Shown one piece after another: positions 1 through 8,269 of a stretch of DNA of 64,000 nucleotides. Where the stretch lies: contig NZ_JTDB02000004.1 of assembly GCF_000785435.2 (NCBI RefSeq), forward strand, positions 496,001 to 560,000, written 5' to 3'. Below the pieces are notes generated by a model. It was given only the letters and a program-made list of their open reading frames with translations. It did not search any database and was not told where the DNA came from. The stretch comes from Paraburkholderia sacchari. GTDB lineage: Bacteria; Pseudomonadota; Gammaproteobacteria; Burkholderiales; Burkholderiaceae. A program made the position numbers and the translations under genes. Position 1 is the stretch's first letter; every line of letters starts with the position of its first letter.

Positions 1-720
1 CTGCGCCTGCTCCAGCATTTCGTCGAACTGGTCGACGATCATGTCGGCGAAGTCGCGCATGTCCATTTGGCGCGCCATGATCATCGGCAAGTCGTTGAGC
101 TCCTGCGGATACGGAATGGACCAGAGCGGCCCGCCGCGCGTTTTCATGCGCACGGGGCGGTCGTCATGGCACCAGTTGAGCGTGTAGCGATAGCCGGCTT
201 CGGCAAGCAGGTCCGGCGTGTGATGCGACTCGGAGATCCACGGCGAGAGCCAGCCCGCGGGCGCCACGCCGGAGCATTCGCGCATGCGCGTGCGGCAGTG
301 CGCGAGCAGGGCACGCTCGCCCTGCGCCGCAAGATCGCTCTGGCGCCACGCGTTCGTATGGCCGTGCGCGATCAGCTCGTCGCCGCGTGCGGCGCATGCT
401 TCGACTAGCTCGGGACAATGATCGTAGAGCGAGGTATTGATGAGCGTGCCCGCTGGCATGTCGAGCACATCGAACAATTCGATGCAGCGCCACGCGCCCA
501 CCCGATTGCCGTATTCGCGCCAGCTGTAGTTCAGCACATCGGGCTGCGGCGAGAGCGGCCCGAGCGCCGCCCCCAGCCCTTCGCCAAACGCGAAGTGCTC
601 GAGATTGAAGCCCAGATAGACCGCGAGGCCAGCCCCGTTGGGCCAGCGATATCCATCGCTATGGTGTATCGGGCGGTAGGCGAAACGTCCATGCATCTTC
701 AACGGATCGAAGTCGTTCAT
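1..720 (-). CDS. Polysaccharide deacetylase family protein (PuuE/allantoinase-like), 3' end outside window
   Basis: The frame is open from an ATG at 720 to base 1 (240 codons, no stop), so the C-terminus is missing. The product contains family landmarks in order: LAVYLGFNLEHF near residue 32, NYSWREYGNRVGAWR near 63, DELIAHGHTN near 113, GWLSPWISESHHTPDLLAEAGYRYTLNW near 150 and PYPQELNDLP near 200. These match the NodB-fold deacetylase branch that includes PuuE-type allantoinases and many amidohydrolase-like cytosolic enzymes acting on C-N bonds; the true substrate is unknown. It is divergent from a polyamine-type ABC importer across a 273-bp gap, so the two probably share regulation and the deacetylase may act on the imported solute (inference). 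No signal peptide is visible, so it is probably cytoplasmic. Confidence 0.85.
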   Translation of the reverse strand, partial: MNDFDPLKMHGRFAYRPIHHSDGYRWPNGAGLAVYLGFNLEHFAFGEGLGAALGPLSPQPDVLNYSWREYGNRVGAWRCIELFDVLDMPAGTLINTSLYDHCPELVEACAARGDELIAHGHTNAWRQSDLAAQGERALLAHCRTRMRECSGVAPAGWLSPWISESHHTPDLLAEAGYRYTLNWCHDDRPVRMKTRGGPLWSIPYPQELNDLPMIMARQMDMRDFADMIVDQFDEMLEQAQ

Positions 721-993
721 TGTCGAGTGTCGATGAACCAGTCTGATCAGGTCATGCCCCAAAGCGGACGATATCCGCACCTCGATCGCACACACGGGGC
801 CTACGCAAACGCCAACGATCGGGGCACGAGATCGTGTGCAATATGCAGGCCAATTCGTCGACGTACGCTAGCGAGCGCTCGCTGGGGGCTCGGCGCATTC
901 GTATCGAGACTGTGCTTCGGAGCGCTAATGGCATACGTCTTGCAATGGCTTGCTCGCAAGATTCCTCAGCGTCTTCACACAGGACAGGCCTTC

Positions 994-2049
994 ATGGTTC
1001 AGCCGGCATCCACGGTGGTTCACGCGAGTCCAGCCGACATCGAGCTCGTGCACGTTTCGAAACGCTACGGCGATGCGCTAGCCGTCGATGCCATCGACCT
1101 GCGCATTCCCGGCGGCGCGTATTGCTGCCTGCTCGGGCCTTCCGGCTGCGGCAAGACTTCCACGCTGCGCATGATCGCGGGTCACGAATGGGTCTCCGAC
1201 GGCGACGTGCTGATCGGCGGGCGCAACGTCACGCGCGAGCAGCCCGTTGCGCGCGGCACGGCGATGGTGTTCCAGAACTACGCGCTTTTTCCGCATCTCT
1301 CGGCGCTCGACAACGTCGCGTTCAGCCTCAAGGTGCGAGGCGTCGCCCGGGACGCCCGCCGAAAGCGGGCGGGCGAACTGCTCGAACTCGTCGCGATGTC
1401 GGCTTACGCGCAACGCAAGCCCGCACAACTCTCCGGCGGCCAGCAGCAGCGCATCGCGCTCGCACGCGCGCTCCTCAACGAGCCGCGCTGCCTGCTTCTC
1501 GACGAGCCGCTTTCCGCCCTCGACCCGTTCCTGCGCGTGCAAATGCGCGTCGAGCTCAAGCGCTGGCAGAAGCAACTCGGCATCACGTTCGTGCACGTCA
1601 CGCATTCGCAGGAAGAAGCCATGGCGCTCGCGGACCGGGTCGTCGTGATGAGCCACGGCCATATTGAACAGAGCGGCACGCCGTTCGAAGTCTTCAATCG
1701 TCCGCGCACGCAATTCGTGGCGCGCTTTCTCGGCGGCCACAACGTATTGGGAACGAACGGGCGGCTCTTCACCGTGCGCGCTGATCATCTGCGCATCGCG
1801 CCACAGGGCGTCGCGCCCGGCACCAGCGCGGGCGGCAACGGCCTCCTGCGCATCGGCGGGCTCGCCTGCACGGTGCGCGAAGCCGAGTATCAGGGCACCC
1901 ATCTGCGCATGACACTCGATCCGCTCGACGGTTCACCCGAACTCGTTTCCCTGATCAGCGACGCCGACTACGACCCGCAACGCACTGGCCCGGGCGCACG
2001 CGTGACGGTGTGGTGGGACGACCAGAATGCCCATCCGCTTGCCGCCTGA
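994..2049 (+). CDS. Spermidine/putrescine-type ABC transporter ATP-binding protein (PotA-like)
   Basis: This 351-residue protein energises import of a small cation or organic solute. Walker A (GPSGCGKT) is at residues 48-55, followed by the signature LSGGQQQR, Walker B LLLDEPLSALD and the H-loop THSQEE. The region after about residue 260 is a TOBE-like regulatory tail. The frame stays open far upstream (to 418), but homology to the family begins only after the ATG at 994, preceded by AGGACAG; an ATG at 928 is a weaker alternative. It is the first gene of a four-gene operon: the binding-protein gene starts 39 bp downstream, then two permeases. The tail is shorter and more divergent than in E. 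coli PotA. Function class is certain; substrate is inferred. Confidence 0.9.
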   Translation: MVQPASTVVHASPADIELVHVSKRYGDALAVDAIDLRIPGGAYCCLLGPSGCGKTSTLRMIAGHEWVSDGDVLIGGRNVTREQPVARGTAMVFQNYALFPHLSALDNVAFSLKVRGVARDARRKRAGELLELVAMSAYAQRKPAQLSGGQQQRIALARALLNEPRCLLLDEPLSALDPFLRVQMRVELKRWQKQLGITFVHVTHSQEEAMALADRVVVMSHGHIEQSGTPFEVFNRPRTQFVARFLGGHNVLGTNGRLFTVRADHLRIAPQGVAPGTSAGGNGLLRIGGLACTVREAEYQGTHLRMTLDPLDGSPELVSLISDADYDPQRTGPGARVTVWWDDQNAHPLAA

Positions 2050-2087
2050 ACACGTGCATGCACAACTTCCAATTCGAGGAGAGTCCA

Positions 2088-3377
2088 GTGAACGACGAAA
2101 ACACCAATGCAAGCGCAGAGGCATCCACCCACCAGGGCATTTCACGCCGCACCTTCATCAAGGGCGCGGTGGCGGCAGCCGGCATCGCCGGATTTCCCTA
2201 TGTGCACGCACAGGAAAAGATCACGCTGCGCTATCTGGGCACCGCGGTGAACCAGAGTGCGGACATCGCGAAGAAGTTCAAGGAAGACACGGGCATCGAG
2301 ATTCAATACATTCCCGTCACCACCGACGACGTCACCAAACGCATCATCACGCAGCCCAATTCCTTCGATATCGTCGACACCGAATACTTCGCGCTCAAAA
2401 AGCTCATTCCCGCCGGCACGCTCGCCGGCATGGACACGAAGCGCATCAAGCTGGCCGACAAGATCACGCCCGTGCTGACCCGCGGCGAGGTGAATGGCAA
2501 GAAGATCGGCGACCAGGGCACCGCACCGAAGAAGGTGATGTTCCTGACCGGCGCGCGCTCGACCGAGTTCAGCGCGACGCCCACCGAATGGATGACGCTG
2601 ATCCCGACGACCTACAACGCCGATACGCTCGGCATCCGCCCGGACCTGATCCCGCGCCCCGTGACGACATGGGCCGACCTGCTCAATCCGCAGTTCAAGG
2701 GCAAGGCGGCGCTGCTCAACATTCCGGCCATCGGCATCATGGACGCGGCGATGGCGATCGAAGCAGTGGGCCACGTGAAGTACAGCGACAAGGGCAACAT
2801 GACGAAGGCCGAGATCGACCAGACCATCAAGGTCCTGATCGAGGCGAAGCGCGCCGGGCAATTCCGCGCATTCTGGCGCGACTTCAACGAGAGCGTGAAC
2901 CTCATGGCCTCAGGCGAAGTCGTGATCCAGTCGATGTGGTCGCCGGCCGTGACCAAGGTCCGCACGATGGGTATCGCGTGCAAGTTCCAGCCGCTCAAGG
3001 AAGGCTATCGCTCGTGGGCGTCGGGCTTCGGCTTCCCGCGCTCGCTGCAGGGCAAGAAGCTCGACGCGGCCTATGAATTCGTCAACTGGTTCCAGGACGG
3101 CTGGGCCGGCGCCTACCTGATGCGCCAGGGCTACTACCCTGGCGTGACGGAAACGGCGAAGACCCGCATGCAAGCCTACGAGTGGGACTACTGGATGGAA
3201 GGCAAGGCCGCCGCAAAGGACATTCACGCGCCCGACGGCCAGTTGCTCGAAAAGGCGGGCGCCGTGCGCGACGGCGGCTCGTACAACCAGCGCATGGGCG
3301 CGATCGCCTGCTGGAACGCGGTGATGGACGAGAACATCTACATGGTGCAGAAGTGGAACGAGTTCATCGCTGCCTGA
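2088..3377 (+). CDS. Extracellular solute-binding protein, Tat-exported (PotD-like)
   Basis: This 429-residue periplasmic binding protein belongs to the extracellular solute-binding (PotD/IdiA-like) class. A twin-arginine signal is clear: SRRTFIKG near residues 20-27, a hydrophobic stretch AAAGIAGFP, and a cleavage-like VHAQEK. The start is taken as GTG 2088 because GAGGAGAG lies at 2076-2083 at ideal spacing, and the signal peptide then has normal length. Tat export implies that it folds, or binds a ligand, before export. It sits between the ATPase and permease genes of the same importer. The aromatic-rich ligand region (for example SWASGFGFP and GYYPG) is compatible with polyamines or other amines. 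The ligand is not determined by sequence alone. Confidence 0.88.
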   Translation: MNDENTNASAEASTHQGISRRTFIKGAVAAAGIAGFPYVHAQEKITLRYLGTAVNQSADIAKKFKEDTGIEIQYIPVTTDDVTKRIITQPNSFDIVDTEYFALKKLIPAGTLAGMDTKRIKLADKITPVLTRGEVNGKKIGDQGTAPKKVMFLTGARSTEFSATPTEWMTLIPTTYNADTLGIRPDLIPRPVTTWADLLNPQFKGKAALLNIPAIGIMDAAMAIEAVGHVKYSDKGNMTKAEIDQTIKVLIEAKRAGQFRAFWRDFNESVNLMASGEVVIQSMWSPAVTKVRTMGIACKFQPLKEGYRSWASGFGFPRSLQGKKLDAAYEFVNWFQDGWAGAYLMRQGYYPGVTETAKTRMQAYEWDYWMEGKAAAKDIHAPDGQLLEKAGAVRDGGSYNQRMGAIACWNAVMDENIYMVQKWNEFIAA

Positions 3378-3393
3378 AGGAGCACGCCTGATA

Positions 3394-4308
3394 ATGGCTA
3401 CCGTCGACTATCTCCGCCAAGCGAAGGACACCCCGGTGCGCCGCTGGCGCGCGAGTGCGTGGCTGCAGGCAATGCCCCTCGCGCTGACTTTCGTGCTGTT
3501 CTTCATCGTGCCACTCGTGATCACGCTGATCGTGAGCTTCTGGGATTTCAACGAATATCAGATCATCCCGGCGTTCACGCTGAAGAACTACGCGGCGATA
3601 TTCGACGGCTGCAGTTCGCTCACCGACGTCTGCATGACCTTCAAGACATACGGGTCCACGCTGAAGTTCTGCGCGATCGTGTGGGCGGTAACGCTCGTGC
3701 TCGGATTCACGATTGCGTACTTCCTCGCCTTTCACGTGCGCACGACCGCCATGCAGACCGTGCTATTTCTCGTGTGCACGATCCCGTTCTGGACGTCCAA
3801 CGTGATCCGCATGATTTCGTGGATTCCGCTGCTCGGCCGCAACGGGCTCGTGAATCAGGCGCTCATGACAACGCATCTGGTGGCGCGTCCAGTCGACTGG
3901 CTGCTGTATTCGAGCTTCTCCGTGGTGCTCGCGTTTGTGCACCTGTACACGTTCTTCATGATCGTGCCGATCTTCAATGCGATGATGCGTATCGACCGCG
4001 CCTTGCTCGAAGCCGCGCGTGACGGCGGCGCGAGCGGCTGGCAGGTGATCCGCGACGTGGTGCTGCCGCTGTCGAGGACGGGCATCGTGATCGGCTCGAT
4101 CTTCGTCGTCACCATCGTGATGGGCGACTTCCTGACGGTGGGCGTGATGGGCGGGCAGCAGATCGCCTCCGTGGGCAAGATCATTCAGGTGCAAACGGGC
4201 TACCTGCAGTTTCCCGCCGCAGCGGCCAACGCCATCATCCTGCTCGCCGTCGTGCTGATGATTGTGTGGGCGCTCACGCGCGTCGTCGATATCAGAAAGG
4301 AACTGTGA
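3394..4308 (+). CDS. ABC transporter permease (PotB-like)
   Basis: This 304-residue inner-membrane permease is of the binding-protein-dependent type. An N-terminal hydrophobic helix (about 25-50), several further membrane segments and the EAA loop (EAARDGGASGWQVIRDVVLPLSR, near 208-230) that docks on the ATPase are visible. The ATG at 3394 follows AAGGAG, 16 bp after the binding-protein stop. The next permease begins immediately after its stop codon, so the two are probably a heterodimer. An unusual Cys pair (CSSLTDVC) sits in the first periplasmic loop. Confidence 0.9.
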   Translation: MATVDYLRQAKDTPVRRWRASAWLQAMPLALTFVLFFIVPLVITLIVSFWDFNEYQIIPAFTLKNYAAIFDGCSSLTDVCMTFKTYGSTLKFCAIVWAVTLVLGFTIAYFLAFHVRTTAMQTVLFLVCTIPFWTSNVIRMISWIPLLGRNGLVNQALMTTHLVARPVDWLLYSSFSVVLAFVHLYTFFMIVPIFNAMMRIDRALLEAARDGGASGWQVIRDVVLPLSRTGIVIGSIFVVTIVMGDFLTVGVMGGQQIASVGKIIQVQTGYLQFPAAAANAIILLAVVLMIVWALTRVVDIRKEL

Positions 4309-4309
4309 C

Positions 4310-5206
4310 ATGAGCGGCACACTCACGCATCGCGAGCATCGGCCCGCGAGCTTTTACTGGCTCGCGCTTGTCTTCGGGCTCTTCGTGCTGTTTCTCTACG
4401 GCCCGGTTATCACGATCTTCATTCTCTCGTTTCAAGGTCCGGAAGGCGGTCTCACGTTTCCGATGCGCGGCGTCTCGCTGCACTGGTTTGCCGCATTGCG
4501 CGACGGCGTTGGCGATATCGACATCTGGGCCGCGTTCGGCCGCTCCGTGAAGCTGGCGCTCGCGGTCACCGTGCTGACCACGCTGTTCTCCGTGATGGCG
4601 GGCCTCGCGTTCAGGCGACGCTTTCGCGGCGACACCGCCGTGTTCTATGTGTCGGTCGCGAGCCTCATCATGCCTTCCATCATCGTCTCGCTCGGCATTG
4701 GCCTGACGTTTCGCCTGCTGGACACGCTCATCAAGTATCTGGCGAACGCATGGGGCTTCCAGTCGTTCGCGGACGGCTGGACCACCTCGATGGGTCTGTT
4801 CACCTCGGCGCTCGGCGCGCATCTCACGTGGACCCTGCCCTTCGGCCTGCTCGTGATGTTCGCCGTGTTCAACCGCTTCAATCCCGCCTACGAAGAGGCC
4901 GCCCGCGATCTCGGCGCTTCGCCGTGGCAGTCCTTCAAGCATGTGGTGCTGCCCATCATCGGGCCTTCGATCATCGGCGTCGCCATGTTCGGCTTCACGC
5001 TCTCGTGGGACGAGATTGCGCGCACATCGCAGGCTATTGGCGACCAGAACACGCTGCCGCTCGAATTGCAGGGCTTGACGACTTCGGTCACGACACCCGT
5101 GATCTATGCGCTCGGCACGATGACCACCCTGATGTCGCTCGTGGTGATGATCGGCGGCCTGCTGATCGTCAGATCGATCGCGAAGAAAAGAAAGGCGGTG
5201 GGCTGA
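4310..5206 (+). CDS. ABC transporter permease (PotC-like)
   Basis: This 298-residue second permease of the importer shows six predicted membrane spans and an EAA motif (EEAARDLGASPWQSFKHVVLP) near residue 200. The ATG at 4310 is preceded by GAAAGGA at suitable spacing and follows the first permease stop by one base, indicating translational coupling. It is the last gene of the operon 994-5206. The product pairs with the upstream permease and the PotA-like ATPase. Confidence 0.9.
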   Translation: MSGTLTHREHRPASFYWLALVFGLFVLFLYGPVITIFILSFQGPEGGLTFPMRGVSLHWFAALRDGVGDIDIWAAFGRSVKLALAVTVLTTLFSVMAGLAFRRRFRGDTAVFYVSVASLIMPSIIVSLGIGLTFRLLDTLIKYLANAWGFQSFADGWTTSMGLFTSALGAHLTWTLPFGLLVMFAVFNRFNPAYEEAARDLGASPWQSFKHVVLPIIGPSIIGVAMFGFTLSWDEIARTSQAIGDQNTLPLELQGLTTSVTTPVIYALGTMTTLMSLVVMIGGLLIVRSIAKKRKAVG

Positions 5207-5219
5207 GGGCGCTCAGGTT

Positions 5220-5789
5220 AGCTCGAGCACGCGCTCTGCGGAAAGATACGCGTGCACGAGCCCATGCGTTTGCGCCGTGTGGTCGCGCTGGTCGCGCTCA
5301 ACACGGCAGGCGGCATCGTCGGCGCAATGCTCACCGGCTTCGTGCTCGCGCCGTCGCTCGGCGCCCTGCGCACGCTTCGCCGATCATTCGGTTTCCGAAA
5401 CATTTAGCGCGGTGGGCATCAGCTCTCCGGCGGCGTTGATGGCGACTTATATCACCGACCGCGCCGGCCTCGAGTACTACGCTGCCCACGCGCCGCCCGT
5501 CACCGTCGACCGGCCCCGCATCGAATACGCAAACTGGCTGCGGCGCGAGGAATTCCCGCAAATGCTCTCTCACCTCATGGAAATCGCGGTGAGTCCGCCG
5601 CTGGTGGACGCCGACGATGCATTCCGTGCCCAGGTGGCGAACCAGAGCGCGATTCTTCAGATGTTTTACCACGCGTCGCTCGACGCTTATTCCGGCGACC
5701 GCCAAAGCTGGTCCCGCTCGATCGGGAAGGTCACGCTGGCCGATCCGCTCAATCCCTATTACGACTGGTTCACCGGCATAGGCGAGTAG
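5220..5789 (+). pseudogene. Remnants of a fused membrane spermidine synthase-like gene
   Basis: Two fragments of one family lie in different frames. The first (ATG 5264 to stop 5407, 47 aa) contains ALNTAGGIVGAMLTGFVLAP, the signature of a membrane helix in fused MFS-type spermidine synthases. The second is open from about 5390 to 5789 and contains GISSPAALMATYITDR and RPRIEYANWLRREEF, which match the C-terminal end of the same family; homology starts upstream of the only ATG (5439), which has no ribosome site. The catalytic aminopropyltransferase domain between them is gone. I read this as an internal deletion that removed several hundred codons. If the ATG at 5439 were used, it would give a 116-residue orphan protein. 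The location next to a polyamine-type importer is suggestive. Family assignment is from memory of conserved patterns. Confidence 0.55.
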
Positions 5790-5858
5790 TTCATCATTCG
5801 CGCTGGCGCGCTTGATGGCTTTGGCAGAAGATAGGCTATCGCCATCGAGGAGCGCGCC

Positions 5859-6158
5859 ATGAAATTCGTGCCACTCAGGTATGCAGCCGGCGCAGCCGCT
5901 GCGTTATGGAGCATCTGCGCCGTGGCGACCCTGCCCGGCGCGGCGTACCAGACCACGGTTCAGCTATCGAGCGGAAAACACCTGCTGTGTGGCGTGAACG
6001 AAGCGCCACCCGCTGGCGAACCGGCGGTGCTGACGCGCCGCGAGCAGGACCAGGCCGAGGTGCTGGCGACGCAGCGCCTGCGGCTGCTCAGCGGGCCGTA
6101 TTCGGATTACCCATCGGATTACACGGCGCCTGCCGTGAGGTGCGTGGATGCGGATTAA
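5859..6158 (+). CDS. Small secreted hypothetical protein
   Basis: This 99-residue protein has an ATG preceded by GAGGAGCG at good spacing. Residues 1-29 look like a signal peptide (MKFVPLRYAAGAAAALWSIC, then ATLPGAAY). The mature part has two cysteines (LLCGV and VRCVD) that could form a disulfide and an acidic/Gln-rich central helix. I do not recognise a family. It stands alone between the spermidine synthase remnant and a convergent porin gene. Confidence 0.65.
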   Translation: MKFVPLRYAAGAAAALWSICAVATLPGAAYQTTVQLSSGKHLLCGVNEAPPAGEPAVLTRREQDQAEVLATQRLRLLSGPYSDYPSDYTAPAVRCVDAD

Positions 6159-6194
6159 ATACGCGGACTCAACTCGCAATCCGGTGAAGAAATA

Positions 6195-6220
6195 AAAAAG
6201 GCCTGGCGCAACGCCAGGCC
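6195..6220 (-). terminator. Rho-independent terminator of the porin gene
   Basis: A perfect 9-bp stem GGCCTGGCG/CGCCAGGCC with a CAA loop occupies 6200-6220. Read on the minus strand it is followed by a run of six T residues (A-run at 6194-6199 on the plus strand), so it terminates the minus-strand porin transcript. Confidence 0.85.
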
Positions 6221-6244
6221 AAAACCGGAAGCGAGCCCGCCCGC

Positions 6245-7372
6245 TCAGAAGCGCGTACGCACGCCCGTGGTCAGTTCCAGCTGATTGGACGCGCCAAACG
6301 TCGAGCCGACCGTATACCCGCCGTGCAGCTTCATATAGTCGCCCGCCAGATACACCTCGGTGCGCTTCGAGAGGTGATAGAAGACCGAAGCGTAGAGCGT
6401 TTCCTTGAAGCCGTTGTGCAGGCCGCTGGCCGGATCGAAGGTGCCGAGGTTGGCGTTCGGAATGTTGCCATCGGCGTTGTACGCGGCGTTATGCACGCGC
6501 ATCTGCTGATAGCCAAGTTCGTAGTCGAACGCACCCTTGGGCGCGACCTTGAGCGACACCGTCCACGAATTGTCTTGACGCTGACCCAGCGCGCCCTGGT
6601 TGCCCCAGTAGCGGAAGTAGCCAGCATTGGCGCGCACGATGCCCAGCGTATAGTTGCCGCCGACCGAGAACGACTGGTTCGTGTTGCCGTTCAGGTTCAC
6701 GTGGCTGTAGTACGTCGATGCCGTGTACGAGGGGCCGTTGTAGCCGAGCGCGAACTGGTAGGTCGCGTTGTTGCCGAAGCTCGTCTGGTTACCGAACGCG
6801 TAGCCCGCGCTCGCGAAGATGCCGTTGCTGAACAGCTTCTTCCACGCGACGCCGTTGTTATAACGGGTGCCGGTCGCGCTGCCGGCGTAGAAGATCATCT
6901 GCTTGAAGTTGTTCGAATTGGTCCAGCCGCCCTCTTCCGTGGTCAGCTTCGTGCTGCCGTACGGGTCGCCGTAGATGGCCGACGCGTCGCGCGCGATCGT
7001 GTTCTGGAAGCCGGCCGTGAACTTGCCGAAGCGCTCGTCTTCCACGCCCACCCATGCGTCGCGGTCGAAGATCTGGCCCGGGTCTTCCATCGCGCCGTTA
7101 TTCACGGTGTATTCGCTTTCCAGCCGGAAGATCACCTTGGTGCCGCCGCCGATGTCCTCTGCGCCCTTCAGGCCCCAGCGGCTGCCGCTGAACCACGGCT
7201 CGCCGTCGTTGCCCATGCCGATCACGTGGTTGCCGTTGGCGTCCGCGTGCGTGCGGTAGGTGGGAACGCTCAGGTCGATCAGGCCATAGAGTTGAACGCT
7301 CGACTGGGCGTGCGCGCCGCTCGCCGCCAGAGTGCCGGCCGCCATGGCGAATGCGAGATGCTTCTTCTTCAA
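6245..7372 (-). CDS. Trimeric porin, OmpC/Gram-negative porin family
   Basis: This 375-residue outer-membrane porin forms passive diffusion channels. Its features are the MKKKHLAFAM signal peptide ending AHA, the mature start QSSVQLYGLIDL, alternating beta strands and the C-terminal ...TGVRTRF ending in Phe, needed for BAM insertion. The start is set at TTG 7372 because GAGGAGAC lies 5 bases upstream and because this gives the usual MKKK start; an ATG at 7396 would place the ribosome site inside the gene. The frame upstream is open but overlaps the regulator gene in another frame and is not coding. It lies 179 bp downstream of the TctD-like regulator on the same strand, suggesting that it serves or is controlled by that system. 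Confidence 0.9.
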   Translation of the reverse strand: MKKKHLAFAMAAGTLAASGAHAQSSVQLYGLIDLSVPTYRTHADANGNHVIGMGNDGEPWFSGSRWGLKGAEDIGGGTKVIFRLESEYTVNNGAMEDPGQIFDRDAWVGVEDERFGKFTAGFQNTIARDASAIYGDPYGSTKLTTEEGGWTNSNNFKQMIFYAGSATGTRYNNGVAWKKLFSNGIFASAGYAFGNQTSFGNNATYQFALGYNGPSYTASTYYSHVNLNGNTNQSFSVGGNYTLGIVRANAGYFRYWGNQGALGQRQDNSWTVSLKVAPKGAFDYELGYQQMRVHNAAYNADGNIPNANLGTFDPASGLHNGFKETLYASVFYHLSKRTEVYLAGDYMKLHGGYTVGSTFGASNQLELTTGVRTRF

Positions 7373-7551
7373 GATTGTCTCCTCAAGTAACTGCATTGAA
7401 GTTCTGTTTATTCCGTTGCCTTTTTCCGGCCGGCTGCTGCTCCCGGCTTGCATGAATGCATGACATTCAACGGATGGTCGAATCGTAGTGCGCTCAATCC
7501 TTCGCGCTCCTTTCGCGAATGGTTCGTATCGCTTAGTGGATTCACCAATAT

Positions 7552-8256
7552 TTAAACTGCGGAAATAGCGCTTTGCTCGCGCGGCGTCGCGTCTTTCGCG
7601 CGCAGAATGTAGCCAAGGCCGCGCAGGGTCATGATCTGCGCGCTCGACTCCGCCAGGTGCTTGCGCAGCCGGTGGATATAGATGTCGATGGCGTCCGCGC
7701 TCGGTTCGTCGTCGAGGCTGTAGACGCGCTCCATGAGCGTGTGCTTCGACACGGTCTTGCCCTGCTGCAGCATCAGCGCTTCCAGAATCGCGTGTTCGCG
7801 GCGGCGCAGCGCGAGCGGCTCCTCGTTGTGGCGGAATTCGCGCGTGTCGGAGAGGTAATGCAGATCGCCGCAGGTGAGCCAGCCCGACTTGTCGCCCACC
7901 TGCCGGCGTATCAGCGCCTTGATGCGCGCGACCAGTTCGCGGCTGTCGAATGGCTTCACCACGTAGTCGTCGGCGCCGGCGCTGAAGCACGCCACCTTGT
8001 CGTCGATCGAGCCGTGCGCGGTGAGCATCAGCACCGGCACGTTGTCGCGCCGGCGCCGCAAGCGGTTGAGCACGTCCTTGCCGCTCATGCGTGGCAAGCG
8101 CATGTCGAGCAGCACCACGTCGTAACGCTGCGTCATCAGCACCGAATCGGCGGCCTCGCCGTCGGCCACGCAATCGACCGTGAAATTCTCGGCGCGCAGT
8201 AGATTGACGATCCAGTGCGCAAGCTCGGCATTGTCTTCCACGAGCATCAGCTTCAT
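7552..8256 (-). CDS. OmpR-family response regulator, TctD-like
   Basis: This 234-residue DNA-binding regulator has an N-terminal receiver with acidic pocket ED at 7-8, phosphoacceptor Asp51 (VVLLDMRLP) and Lys in VVKPFD. A C-terminal winged helix follows (about 125-225, including IDIYIHRLRKHL and TLRGLGYIL). It is transcribed with the histidine kinase gene, which ends 13 bp upstream. The target may include the porin gene immediately downstream or the ABC operon upstream (inference). Confidence 0.92.
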   Translation of the reverse strand: MKLMLVEDNAELAHWIVNLLRAENFTVDCVADGEAADSVLMTQRYDVVLLDMRLPRMSGKDVLNRLRRRRDNVPVLMLTAHGSIDDKVACFSAGADDYVVKPFDSRELVARIKALIRRQVGDKSGWLTCGDLHYLSDTREFRHNEEPLALRRREHAILEALMLQQGKTVSKHTLMERVYSLDDEPSADAIDIYIHRLRKHLAESSAQIMTLRGLGYILRAKDATPREQSAISAV

Positions 8257-8269
8257 TGTTGTTCCTTGT

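Noticed and set aside
418..993. Upstream extension of the ABC ATPase reading frame
   Set aside because: Family similarity begins only after 994, and this stretch overlaps the deacetylase gene on the other strand.
6323..7390. Long open frame opposite the porin gene (355 codons)
   Set aside because: It is a mirror of the porin in GC-rich DNA; composition is Arg/Val/Ala-rich with no family motif or ribosome site.
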